Positions 1 through 6,175 of a stretch of DNA of 9,836 bases are shown here, in pieces (the first letter of the stretch is position 1; every line of letters begins with the position of its first letter). The notes under the pieces were generated by a model, which searched no databases, was not told the origin of the DNA, and was given only the letters and a program-made list of their open reading frames with translations. The stretch is from an uncultured Clostridia bacterium. GTDB taxonomy: Bacteria; Bacillota; Clostridia; Christensenellales; CAG-917. The stretch lies in NCBI GenBank assembly GCA_900554085.1, contig USGA01000014.1, positions 1-9,836 of the forward strand, written 5' to 3'. Made by a program: the position numbers and the translations under genes.

Positions 1-230
1 GTCTCATAATCCCCCGTCATAACCGGGCCGGTCACATCCCAGTTACAGGAGTATTGGGCCATCTGCCCCACCTTTTCCTCCAAGGTCATCAAAGAGAGCA
101 CAGAATCTACACGGCGTTCAATATTTTTGTCGCCGCTGAAGCTTTTCCAACCGCTTACAGCGGGCTGCTGGCATCCCCCCAAGGTAGCGGCAACGGCCGC
201 ACCAGCGATAAAAGTCGTTAACCTTTTCAT
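1..230 (-). CDS. N-terminus of a GH3 beta-glucosidase-type lipoprotein (partial)
   Basis: The minus strand is open from an ATG at 228-230 to the window edge, giving 76 residues. It begins with a short basic and hydrophobic signal peptide (MKRLTTFIAGAAVAATLGGC) ending in a lipobox-like LGGC, so Cys20 would be lipidated. After it come RRVDSVLSLMTLEEKVGQMA and a QYS-x3-WD-x-TGPVM segment. These match my memory of the N-terminus of Bacteroidetes family 3 glycoside hydrolases (BglX-like), periplasmic or outer-membrane enzymes that release glucose or xylose from beta-linked oligosaccharides. No catalytic residues lie in the visible part. No Shine-Dalgarno sequence precedes the ATG, only an AT-rich stretch, as is usual in Bacteroidetes. 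It lies 14 bases downstream of another GH3 end, so two GH3 genes sit in tandem. Style and base composition differ from everything right of ~377. Confidence 0.8.
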   Translation of the reverse strand, partial: MKRLTTFIAGAAVAATLGGCQQPAVSGWKSFSGDKNIERRVDSVLSLMTLEEKVGQMAQYSCNWDVTGPVMTGDYE

Positions 231-244
231 TATTCGTATCTGTA

Positions 245-377
245 TTATTTGTTCCAAGTCACCTGCGCCGATTTCACGTCCCGGGAGTTCGTACCTACGT
301 AGATATTGAATAAGCCCGGTTCCCAGATGTATTCCAACGCGCTGTTATAAAATTTCAAGTCTTCCGGCGTAATCGCT
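245..377 (-). CDS. C-terminal fragment of a second GH3 glycoside hydrolase (5' end lost)
   Basis: Reading leftwards, about 44 residues end at a TAA at 245-247. They contain AITPEDLKFYNSALEYIWEP followed by G-x-FNIYVGTNSRDVKSAQV-x-W. This is the C-terminal fibronectin-type-III-like end of Bacteroidetes GH3 enzymes, in which an L-x-FY-N segment and a WEPG-x-F-x-[IV]-x-[IV]-G-x-NSRD segment recur. The frame stays open further right (to beyond 427), but the residues there (SKSSSVRVERIVTES) do not look like the family, and a different gene on the plus strand takes over near 377. I therefore place the end of GH3-like sequence at about 376-380. The rest of this gene, including the catalytic domain, is absent. 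It precedes a second GH3 gene by 14 bases on the same strand. Confidence 0.78.
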
Positions 378-386
378 TTCGATTCC

Positions 387-1622
387 GTGACTATGCGCTC
401 CACTCTCACCGACGAGGACTTCGACAACGGCGCCGAGGACGCCTACGTGCGCTACATCGACTTCAACTCCGACAGTTTCGACACAATGACCGATTCCACC
501 GACAACCGCGGCGAACTCACCTCTCCCGAGGATTGGTCCACCGCAGTCGGCACCGACCAGATTAAATCCGACACCACGTCGGGCGTGCTCTATCTCGACA
601 CAAACGGCGGATATGTCGAACTCACGGAGGACGGTTACATCTCTCTCTTCGAGCCCGACGTCGACCTTGACGATTTCGTCATCGACGACGCCGAAGTGGA
701 CGCCGCGCTTGCAAGCGGCGAATACGCCGACAGGATTGCCGAAATCATAGCCGAAGGCGAATACACCGCCGAGAGAGACGCGCTCATCTATATCCTCAAG
801 AAAGACAAGTACGACGCTCTTATGAAAAACCTCGGCGTGACGTGGGACGATATTCTTCCCGAAGCGGGCATCGGTCCCGACGGCAACAGAATTCTCGTCG
901 TCAACAACACCGCCAACAGCGCGTTCTACTACTACTCGTCCAACTACACGCTTTCCGCAGATAAGGCGTACAAGATTTCCGTCAGGGTCTACACCCACGG
1001 TATCGGACACATCGACGGACTGACCTTCGAATCTGCCGACGACCTCGGCGCATACGTCGAACTCTATCTCGGCAGTTATACCGATTCCGAATCGCCTCTG
1101 CGCATCGCGAACATAAATCCCTCCGCCGAAGAAGGCTGGCAGACCGTCACGTTCTACGTTATGGCACCCGCCGACGACGTAACGAGCGTGCAACTGCGTC
1201 TCGGACTCGGACTTTACGATGTCGACAATCCCGACCTGCTGCTCGGAGGTTACGCTTTCTTCGACGCTGTGACGTTTGAGGAAATCACCGTTGCCGAGTA
1301 CGAAAGCGCCGCGGATTCCATTCCCGAGGGAGACAAGTACAATGTCGCATACAACGTGCCCAACGCTCCCGAGAGCGGCGACACCTCCGTCGACAACAAT
1401 CCCGAAACGCCCGAACACACCTTCAACCTCGACAATCTGTGGTGGATGATTCCGACCATTCTCCTCGCGCTTGCGACCATCGCCGTCGTAATCGTGTTCT
1501 TCGTCAAGAAGTACGGCAAGAAGTTCGCAAAGAAAGCGGGCGAAGAGGAAGCCCCCGTCGAGAAAGAAAATCTCGACAACGTCAACCGCAAGAAGAACAA
1601 TTACGACGACTTCAACGAATAA
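387..1622 (+). CDS. Acidic modular surface protein, C-terminal part with membrane anchor (5' truncated)
   Basis: Not a family I can name. The first possible start in frame is the GTG at 387, but family-like sequence reaches back to about 378 (FDSVTM) and no signal peptide or ribosome binding site is present, so the true N-terminus is missing. Residues ~170-307 look like a beta-sandwich, galactose-binding-like or carbohydrate-binding module: a YKISVRV strand, then GWQTVTFYV, then LRLGLG, ending FFDAVTFEEIT. The very first residues (FDSVTM) resemble the end of an earlier copy, so the intact protein probably had tandem modules. The part before residue 170 starts a module (FDTMTD near residue 31) and carries a long Asp/Glu-rich insert. 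An acidic Pro/Asn linker (~314-350) leads to one transmembrane helix (~351-372, LWWMIPTILLALATIAVVIV) and a Lys-rich cytoplasmic tail. Probably anchored outside the cell and perhaps glycan-binding; function inferred. Confidence 0.7.
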   Translation: MTMRSTLTDEDFDNGAEDAYVRYIDFNSDSFDTMTDSTDNRGELTSPEDWSTAVGTDQIKSDTTSGVLYLDTNGGYVELTEDGYISLFEPDVDLDDFVIDDAEVDAALASGEYADRIAEIIAEGEYTAERDALIYILKKDKYDALMKNLGVTWDDILPEAGIGPDGNRILVVNNTANSAFYYYSSNYTLSADKAYKISVRVYTHGIGHIDGLTFESADDLGAYVELYLGSYTDSESPLRIANINPSAEEGWQTVTFYVMAPADDVTSVQLRLGLGLYDVDNPDLLLGGYAFFDAVTFEEITVAEYESAADSIPEGDKYNVAYNVPNAPESGDTSVDNNPETPEHTFNLDNLWWMIPTILLALATIAVVIVFFVKKYGKKFAKKAGEEEAPVEKENLDNVNRKKNNYDDFNE

Positions 1623-1652
1623 TCGGAACGAGTCGTAACGACAGAATGCCGA

Positions 1653-1686
1653 AACGTCCCCGCCGTTGACCGGCGGGGGCGTTTTT
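1653..1686 (+). terminator. Rho-independent terminator after the surface-protein gene
   Basis: An 11-bp GC-rich stem pairs 1655-1665 with 1671-1681 (one G-T pair) around a 5-base loop, TTGAC, and is followed by five T at 1682-1686. AA at 1653-1654 can extend the stem into the T run. It starts about 30 bases after the stop codon and separates this gene from the flippase downstream. Confidence 0.9.
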
Positions 1687-1772
1687 CCGTCTCTGCGGAA
1701 ATTCGTCGCCGCGTAGCGGGCGGAACACCGCCTTTCTCTCATTTTTCGTCCCCTTTCGGCATATTCTTTCCC

Positions 1773-1787
1773 GAGGCGAAAAAATTG
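1773..1787 (+). promoter_or_regulatory. Ribosome binding site that fixes a TTG start
   Basis: GAGG at 1773-1776 lies 8 bases before TTG at 1785-1787. The protein read from this TTG has the usual N-terminus of the flippase family, and no ATG or GTG is better placed. I take the TTG as the true start. Confidence 0.7.
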
Positions 1788-3374
1788 AACAATACGGTCA
1801 AATCTTTTTCAATAGTCACGGCGTTCTCCGTACTCACGCGACTGCTGTCTTTCCTCTTCAAGATATGGATGTCGCGTTCGCTCGGCGCGGAAACAGTCGG
1901 CATATACCAGATTGCGCTCAGCGTTATCCTTCTGCTGTTTTCGCTTACCGCGGGCGCGCCCACGGTGCTGTCCCGCAAAGTTGCCGAGTGCGCGGGAAGG
2001 GGCGACACCGCGCGCCAGAACGCCCTGACGACAGCCTCGCTCCTCCTTGGCGGGGGAATCGCCGTCGCCCTGTGTGTGGTCTTCTACGCCTGTTCGCGTT
2101 TTCTGGGCGGTATCTTCGCAGACGAAAGATGCATACCCATATTTCTCATTATGTTGCCCGCCCTCGTCACCTCCTCCCTCTATGCTCCTCTGCGCAGTTG
2201 GTTCTGGGGACGCAAAAAGTTCATCGTCTTTTCGGCAACCGAACTGGGCGACGAAGTTTTCAAGATAGGTTTTTCCCTGCTGTTCGCAGGAGGACTGGTG
2301 TCCACGTTGACGGGCGCTCAAGGCGTTGCGCTCGCCCTCGTGCTCTCCGACGTGGTTTCCGTATGCGTACTTGCCGTACTGTTCTTCAAGGCAGGCGGCA
2401 GACTGTTCCGCCCCGTCGGCACAAAGGAACTGCTGTCCGCGACTCTTCCCCTTTCGGCCGTGCGCATACTCACCTCGCTCTCGGCGTCCCTCACCGCGCT
2501 CGTCATTCCAAAACGGCTTGTCGCGGGCGGTATGACCGTGGAATACGCCACCGCCCAATACGGCAGAGTGGCGGGTATGGCGCTTCCGCTAATAATGGCG
2601 CCCGTGACCGTTATTGCCGCCCTTTCGGTGGTTCTCATTCCCGACATTGCAGAACTCGCCTCGAAAAAACGCTACGACGAAATCCGTGAAAAGGTGCAGA
2701 CGTCGCTGCTGTTCGCCGCAATCGTAGCGGCGGCGTTCTTCGCGCTGTACGTCCCTCTCGGAAAAGAACTCGGAACGTTTTTCTTCGGAGACGAAGCGGC
2801 CGTCGCCGCCGTACTCATCTTCCCGCTTGCGCTCAATCAGGTCACCACGCCCGTTCTCAATTCGCTGGGAATGGAAAAAATTACGTTCGCAAGTTGCGTT
2901 GCGGGGCTTGTGTGCACCCTTCCCTGCATTTTCTTCCTGCCCTCGGTCATCGGTATTTACGCGGTGGCGGTGGCTTCGGGCGCGGCGTTTACCGTCACCT
3001 CGCTCATAAACTGCGTTGCTCTCAGAAAAAAACTGGGCAAAATCGGCGGCACGGGCAAAACCGCCGCTGTATGTCTGTTTTCGTTCCCGCTCGCGCTGCT
3101 CGGCTTTTTCTCGGAAAGACTGCTGTCGCCTCTGCTCGGCACGACGGGCACTCTCATTCTGCTCTCCGTGGCGATTACGGGGCTGTTCGTTCTCTTCGTC
3201 GCCGTATTCGGAATCGTGGACATAAAAGCATTTTTCGCTATGGCTCTTCCTTCGCGCGCCGATTTCTCAACGGTTCTCTCGAAGAGAAAAAAGCGTGCGC
3301 AAAGACAACAAAAAAAGAGAACCGAAAGGAACCGGCGGAAAGTATACATAAATAAAACGCTTTTTGTGCTTTAA
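1785..3374 (+). CDS. MOP-superfamily flippase, SpoVB/YtgP-like (lipid II or polysaccharide export)
   Basis: A 529-residue, very hydrophobic protein with about 12-14 membrane helices. The N-terminus shows the signature of the COG2244 flippases: a basic helix (residues 5-30), GAETVGIYQIALSVILLLFS (35-54), then AGAPTVLSRKVAE (56-68), where SpoVB/YtgP proteins have a similar G-[IL]-YQ and S-K-x-VAE pattern. A second half with APVTVIAALSVVLIPDIAE (272-290) mirrors the first, as in this two-bundle fold. Members flip lipid-linked sugars across the inner membrane; Bacillus YtgP can flip lipid II, and SpoVB acts in spore cortex formation. The C-terminus from about residue 499 is an unusually basic tail (RKKRAQRQQKKRTERNRRK). 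It has its own terminator upstream. Whether the substrate is lipid II, a capsule unit or a spore precursor cannot be read from sequence. Confidence 0.85.
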   Translation: MNNTVKSFSIVTAFSVLTRLLSFLFKIWMSRSLGAETVGIYQIALSVILLLFSLTAGAPTVLSRKVAECAGRGDTARQNALTTASLLLGGGIAVALCVVFYACSRFLGGIFADERCIPIFLIMLPALVTSSLYAPLRSWFWGRKKFIVFSATELGDEVFKIGFSLLFAGGLVSTLTGAQGVALALVLSDVVSVCVLAVLFFKAGGRLFRPVGTKELLSATLPLSAVRILTSLSASLTALVIPKRLVAGGMTVEYATAQYGRVAGMALPLIMAPVTVIAALSVVLIPDIAELASKKRYDEIREKVQTSLLFAAIVAAAFFALYVPLGKELGTFFFGDEAAVAAVLIFPLALNQVTTPVLNSLGMEKITFASCVAGLVCTLPCIFFLPSVIGIYAVAVASGAAFTVTSLINCVALRKKLGKIGGTGKTAAVCLFSFPLALLGFFSERLLSPLLGTTGTLILLSVAITGLFVLFVAVFGIVDIKAFFAMALPSRADFSTVLSKRKKRAQRQQKKRTERNRRKVYINKTLFVL

Positions 3375-3463
3375 ACAGGAATCCTTTTCCGCCGTAGCCG
3401 TCGGTTGCAGCACCGCAGTGTCGCCGCCCGCATAAAAACGTCGCTCGGCGGCAAAATACCGCT

Positions 3464-4216
3464 ATGCTTAGTCTGTTTGTCAGGTGCATAGTAATCTATT
3501 TCTTTCTGCTGGTCGCAATGCGGCTTATGGGCAAGCGGCAACTGGGCGAACTGCAACCGTTCGAATTTGCCATAACTCTCGTCGCCAGCGAACTCGCCTG
3601 CATACCTATGGGCGACCCCAACATTCCGATTGTGTACGGAATCATCTCCGTGTTCACGCTGTTCCTCGTGCACATCATCATTACGAGACTCGCAGTCAAG
3701 AGTCTGCGTTTCCGCAAAGTGCTCAACGGCAAGCCCGTGATTGTCATCGAACGCGGCAATATACTCCCCGAGATTATGAAAGAACTGAATATGAACATCG
3801 ACGACCTGCTGGAAGCGTTGCGCGGGAACGGATATTTCAATCCGGCGGAGGTGGAATACGCAATCGTCGAAACCAACGGCTCTATGACGGTGCTCCCGAA
3901 ATCGGAAGCGAAACCGCTCACGCCTGCCGACGTGAAAGTCGAACTTCCGCGTTCGAGTATGCCCGTCACGGCGATAATGGAAGGCAATTTTATGGGCGCC
4001 AACATAGCCGCCCTCGACGGCATAGACAAAGAGCGCATACTTCGACTGCTTGCCTCGGTGGACATAGAACAGAAAGACGTGCTTCTCCTGCTTGTGGCGG
4101 GAGACGACGTTTTCGTGCAACCGTATAAAGGCGACAGTATGACGGTGCGGTTTCCCGTCGCACCGCGGGAGGAAGAACATCACCCGCCCGAAAGAATATC
4201 GGAGGGCGCAAAATGA
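3464..4216 (+). CDS. DUF421 / YetF-family membrane protein
   Basis: 250 residues. Three N-terminal membrane helices (about 3-22, 34-50 and 55-75) frame the family signature MGKRQLGELQPFEF (22-35) and SELACIPMGD (42-51). After them comes a soluble domain with NGKPVIVIERGNI (88-100), then LRGNGYFNPAEVEYAIVETN (119-138) and G-S-MTVLPKSE (139-148), the conserved core of the YetF fold. The biochemical role of DUF421 is unsettled; Bacillus homologues are linked to membranes and spores. The start is supported by the match of MLSLFVRCIVIYFF to family N-termini and the absence of in-frame starts just upstream, although the upstream GGCGG is a poor ribosome binding site at 11-13 bases. Its last bases overlap the next gene (ATGA), so the two proteins are probably co-translated. 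The C-terminal tail (about 233-250) is polar and not conserved. Confidence 0.88.
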   Translation: MLSLFVRCIVIYFFLLVAMRLMGKRQLGELQPFEFAITLVASELACIPMGDPNIPIVYGIISVFTLFLVHIIITRLAVKSLRFRKVLNGKPVIVIERGNILPEIMKELNMNIDDLLEALRGNGYFNPAEVEYAIVETNGSMTVLPKSEAKPLTPADVKVELPRSSMPVTAIMEGNFMGANIAALDGIDKERILRLLASVDIEQKDVLLLLVAGDDVFVQPYKGDSMTVRFPVAPREEEHHPPERISEGAK

Positions 4217-4590
4217 AAAGACTTGCAATAGCAATTGCCGTGCTCGCCGTGATACTTGCGGCGGGAATAGCCGAGGCAATCTATGTCGACCACGTGTTCG
4301 CCGACCTCGAAGAACAAATCAACGCCCTTGAAGCGGCAATCAAATCTCCCGAGGACGACGCGCTGGACGAAGTCCGCGGGCTGACGGACTGGTGGGAGCA
4401 CAAACGCAGAACGCTGGAACTTTTCAGTTACTCGCCAGATATGCGCGCATTTTCCGTGGCGCTTGCCGAGACCGAGGGCTCGCTCGAATGCGGCGACGAC
4501 AAGAACGCGCTGAGCAAGTGCCAGTCCCTGCTGACCACCGCGGAAAATATACACAGTATGCTGGACTTCAATTTTGCCGACATAATCTGA
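4213..4590 (+). CDS. DUF4363 family protein, partner of the YetF-like protein
   Basis: 125 residues with one N-terminal signal-anchor helix (about 3-22). The rest is a helical, acidic domain predicted outside the membrane. Family-like marks are YVDHVFADLEEQINALEAAI (24-43), the paired tryptophans W60-W61 in TDWWEHKRRTLELFSYS (58-74), and a C-terminal helix with LLTTAENIHSMLDFN (106-120). DUF4363 genes commonly follow DUF421 genes in Clostridia. Here they overlap by four bases (ATGA at 4213-4216), and a strong GGAGGG at 4201-4206 lies 6 bases before the ATG. I infer that the two products act together at the membrane. No enzymatic motif is visible and the function is unknown. Confidence 0.85.
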   Translation: MKRLAIAIAVLAVILAAGIAEAIYVDHVFADLEEQINALEAAIKSPEDDALDEVRGLTDWWEHKRRTLELFSYSPDMRAFSVALAETEGSLECGDDKNALSKCQSLLTTAENIHSMLDFNFADII

Positions 4591-4618
4591 CCCGCGTTCC
4601 GCTTCGGGGCGGCGCGGG
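4591..4618. other. GC-rich hairpin between convergent genes (possible terminator)
   Basis: CCCGCG at 4591-4596 pairs with CGCGGG at 4613-4618, and CCGC at 4599-4602 can pair with GCGG at 4609-4612 after a two-base bulge. It fills the 36-base gap between the DUF4363 stop and the murC stop, so it could slow polymerase from both sides. No T run follows on either strand, so it is not a classical intrinsic terminator. Confidence 0.4.
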
Positions 4619-4626
4619 CAGTCGGC

Positions 4627-6063
4627 TCATACGAAAAACCGTTTCAGATTATAAATGTCGCCGGCACCCAGGAAGAGCACAATGTCGAACTCTCCCGCGA
4701 ACAGTTTGACATAATCCAGGGTTTCATCTGCGTCTTTTGCGAGATAAACGCCGCAAAACGGATATTTATCCTTGATTTCACGCGCCAGAACGGCGCTGTC
4801 CGCCCCCTCTTCGGGCATTTCGCGGGCTGCATAGGTAGGCATAAGTATAACGCGTTCTTCCTTGCCCAGTACTGCCGCGAAATCCTCCAGATACCTCGCC
4901 GTCCTCGTAAAGGTGTGCGGCTGAAAAACCACGAGGGGTCTGCCGTAGGCGCGCGCCGCCTCCAGCGTGCAGGCAATCTCCGTGGGGTGATGGGCGTAAT
5001 CGAATACGACCTGCGCGCCCTCTGCTTCGCCGATAACGAAGTCGCCCGTGTCCACATTGGCACGGACACCCGCAAAGTTGCGGATGGACTCGCTGAAGCG
5101 GATGTTCGGCACGCTGCGGCGCGCTGCGGCGCTGACGAAGGCCAGCCCGGCGTCCGCAAGCAGGTGCGAGCCCGCCGCGCGGAGGGAAAGCACACATTCC
5201 CGTCCGTCCTTGCAGACTACCGCCGTCTGTCTTGTCGAACATTCGAGAATTCTCGAAACACCGTATGTACATACGTCGTGTCCTGCGCCGACGAACGACT
5301 CCGCACCGCGTGCTACCGTATCCCCGCCCGAGTACTCTCGTTTCGCGTTATGCACATCTGCGCATATATTCGTATGCGCGCCCGTGCATATGAAAGCGTT
5401 TTTCGCCTCGATTACGGTATGCGGACATTTTTCGACAAATTTCGCGAAAACCGAATACACCTCGCGAATATCGGGATAACAGTCGGGGTGGTCGCATTCC
5501 ATATTCGTGACCACGGCAACATCGGGGGCAAGCGCAAGCAGATGCCTGCGGTATTCGCAGGCTTCCGTCAGAAATATTCCGCGAGGAAGTCTGCCGTCTC
5601 CTCCGAAGACCGTCAGATTGCCCATTCCGACGGGCTCCCCGCCGATGTGCGCCACAAACGGGACGCCCGCGCTCTTCAGAATGTGCGCTATCATTGCGGT
5701 GACGGTCGTTTTGCCGTGCGTGCCCGCGACCGCGACCACACGCTCGAAATCATCCGCGACACGCGCGAGGAATTCGTGTCGTTCTACAACGGGTATTCCG
5801 AGCGTTTCCGCACGCGTTATTTCGGGATTGGAAAGAGGCACGGCGGAAGAACGCACCACAAGGTCCGCATCACCGATTATGTCCTCATTGACTCCCGCGT
5901 AAACCTTTATACCCGCGCGCGCCAGTCTGTCGAGAGTTTCGGACTGCGTTCTGTCGCTGCCCGAGACTGCCGCGCCCGACAGCGCGGCGTACTCGGCAAG
6001 CGCGGACATCGACGCTCCCCCCACGCCCGTGAAATGAATGTGTTTCCCCCTGAAATCCGGCAT
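4627..6063 (-). CDS. murC: UDP-N-acetylmuramate--L-alanine ligase (MurC), divergent
   Basis: 478 residues. MurC adds L-alanine to UDP-MurNAc with ATP in the cytoplasm, the first peptide step of peptidoglycan synthesis. Domain 1 begins HFTGVGGASMSALAEYA (10-26), the UDP-sugar-binding loop. The ATP domain has GTHGKTT (114-120, Lys118), TEACEY (166-171) and TNMECDHPD (186-194, His192). The C-terminal domain has FDYAHHPTEI (354-363), FQPHTFTRT (380-388) and FLGAGDIY (464-471). TEACEY is the clostridial form. Odd: where the family has G-x-HN-x2-NA it has GSHLLADA (298-305), and where it has RRF[DE] it has ANVD (335-338), so three usually invariant residues are gone. Residues ~224-265 hold a Cys-rich stretch longer than usual. 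The ATG lacks a good ribosome binding site. Clearly of MurC type; whether it is the working MurC is less sure. Confidence 0.85.
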   Translation of the reverse strand: MPDFRGKHIHFTGVGGASMSALAEYAALSGAAVSGSDRTQSETLDRLARAGIKVYAGVNEDIIGDADLVVRSSAVPLSNPEITRAETLGIPVVERHEFLARVADDFERVVAVAGTHGKTTVTAMIAHILKSAGVPFVAHIGGEPVGMGNLTVFGGDGRLPRGIFLTEACEYRRHLLALAPDVAVVTNMECDHPDCYPDIREVYSVFAKFVEKCPHTVIEAKNAFICTGAHTNICADVHNAKREYSGGDTVARGAESFVGAGHDVCTYGVSRILECSTRQTAVVCKDGRECVLSLRAAGSHLLADAGLAFVSAAARRSVPNIRFSESIRNFAGVRANVDTGDFVIGEAEGAQVVFDYAHHPTEIACTLEAARAYGRPLVVFQPHTFTRTARYLEDFAAVLGKEERVILMPTYAAREMPEEGADSAVLAREIKDKYPFCGVYLAKDADETLDYVKLFAGEFDIVLFLGAGDIYNLKRFFV

Positions 6064-6098
6064 ACTAAACTATATGCCCCGATTTTCCTCACCGTGAA
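6062..6098 (-). promoter_or_regulatory. Possible murC promoter giving a nearly leaderless transcript
   Basis: On the minus strand TATAGT (6069-6074) matches the -10 consensus in 5 of 6 bases. TTCACG (6093-6098) lies 18 bases upstream and matches TTGACA in 4 of 6. The expected start of transcription falls at about 6062-6063, on the murC ATG. The -35 element would overlap the T run of the upstream terminator. Only 33 bases separate that terminator stem from the ATG, so any murC promoter must lie here or further back. Confidence 0.35.
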
Positions 6099-6127
6099 AA
6101 GCCCCGCGCAATCGGCGCGGGGCTTTT
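6097..6127 (-). terminator. Rho-independent terminator of the flavoprotein operon
   Basis: A perfect 13-bp stem pairs 6097-6109 with 6115-6127 around a 5-base loop. Read on the minus strand it is AAAAGCCCCGCGC, loop, GCGCGGGGCTTTT, so the T run forms the end of the stem. It lies about 50 bases after the stop of the last gene of the operon (6176) and just before murC. Being symmetric, it would also work on the plus strand. Confidence 0.85.
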
Positions 6128-6175
6128 GAGACGCGTTGTCTGCGCAGGCGGAAAAGTCCGTACGGACGGCCGCCG

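Noticed and set aside
345..1742. 465-residue open frame on the minus strand opposite the surface protein
   Set aside because: It crosses the composition break at ~377 and the terminator at 1653-1686, has no recognisable motif, and is rich in Val, Gly and Arg as expected for the complement of an Asp/Glu-rich gene. The plus-strand gene explains the sequence.
1809..2689. Open frames of 249 and 274 residues overlapping the flippase gene
   Set aside because: Arg/His-rich out-of-frame products with no motif; the flippase frame is strongly hydrophobic and family-like throughout.
3052..3067. GTGKT in the flippase (residues 422-426), resembling a P-loop
   Set aside because: It lies in a short loop between membrane helices with no other nucleotide-binding motif; chance resemblance.
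5030..5180. A pair of compensating frameshifts as the cause of the altered MurC motifs
   Set aside because: I read the other two frames over this stretch and neither restores HN-x2-N or RRF. The main frame aligns with the family on both sides.
4915..6129. 404-residue open frame antisense to murC
   Set aside because: It has no family-like motif, is Arg-rich, and runs through the terminator stem; murC on the other strand is clearly coding.
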